Notes under the pieces: generated by a model | What the model saw: the letters and a program-made list of their open reading frames with translations, nothing else | What the model was told of the DNA's origin: nothing | Databases searched by the model: none | Program-made: the position numbers and the translations under genes | Origin: DATHWB01 sp040905965 | Lineage (GTDB): Bacteria > Actinomycetota > Acidimicrobiia > Spongiisociales > ZC4RG35 | Length of the DNA stretch: 30,096 bases | Direction of reading: 5' to 3' | NCBI GenBank assembly: GCA_040905965.1 | Contig: JBBDQP010000065.1 | Location: 1-30,096 of the forward strand | In this document: in pieces, positions 30,043 through 30,096 of the stretch | Layout: each line of letters begins with the position of its first letter | Position numbering within the stretch: the first letter of the stretch is position 1

Positions 30043-30096
30043 GCGGGTGTAGTTCAATGGCAGAACACGAGCTTCCCAAGCTCGATACGGGGGTTC
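30043..30096 (+). tRNA. tRNA-Gly(CCC), 3' end cut by the window
   Basis: The 5' three quarters of a tRNA: acceptor strand GCGGGTG (30043-30049), TA, D arm GTTC/GAAC, anticodon stem CGAGC/GCTCG with loop TTCCCAA, giving anticodon CCC (glycine), a five-base variable loop and the beginning of the T arm (GGGGTTC). The 3' T-stem half and acceptor strand are outside the window. A TATCCT at 30024-30029 could be its -10; no good -35 is present. Confidence 0.93.

Overview
The window is a GC-rich bacterial chromosome segment. Its gene content points to Actinomycetota, most likely an Acidimicrobiia-like lineage; the class-level placement is inference. Supporting signs are a 29-codon bS22-type ribosomal protein gene, a PAC2-family protein, a CsoR-type copper regulator, many GTG starts, and several TANNNT -10 boxes only 6-8 nt from a start codon, which suggests leaderless mRNAs. 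I see no phage, transposase, CRISPR array or rRNA.

Layout. 1-288 is the 3' end of purM. 420-9788 looks like an osmoprotectant block: a class III aminotransferase behind a perfect 13-bp hairpin, a lipoprotein, a glycine betaine/proline-type ABC transporter (fused two-domain permease plus ProV-like ATPase on the minus strand, binding lipoprotein divergent on the plus strand), then choline dehydrogenase and betaine aldehyde dehydrogenase as an overlapping pair. Together these would import betaine or choline and oxidise choline to glycine betaine. 9871-17978 is mixed metabolism: a GNAT acetyltransferase, a Gfo/Idh/MocA oxidoreductase, acetyl-CoA synthetase, a membrane protein that looks like an alpha/beta-hydrolase with its catalytic parts far apart, a CoA-binding protein, a nitroreductase, and an apolipoprotein N-acyltransferase whose usual nucleophile Cys is Ser. 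18022-23028 holds a translationally coupled inositol phosphatase-amidohydrolase-methyltransferase operon and an M3 oligopeptidase.

23029-23557 is a compact unit: a 224-nt leader, a 64-aa Cys/His-rich protein and a strong intrinsic terminator. 23691-26394 is a csoR-copZ-copA copper-efflux operon with overlapping stop/start codons and a CsoR-like operator next to its -10 box. 26463-29975 carries a 65-aa unknown, a PAC2 protein, an enoyl-CoA hydratase, bS22, homoserine kinase and a two-TM small protein. The window ends inside a tRNA-Gly(CCC).

The best candidate for something undescribed is a dispersed palindromic intergenic element of about 120 bp with a cloverleaf-like layout (imperfect terminal inverted repeats around three hairpins). 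It is present in full at 2542-2662 and, in opposite orientation, at 23566-23685; a degenerate half copy lies at 28496-28531. It encodes nothing convincing and lies only between genes. All calls rest on reading the sequence; no database search was run.
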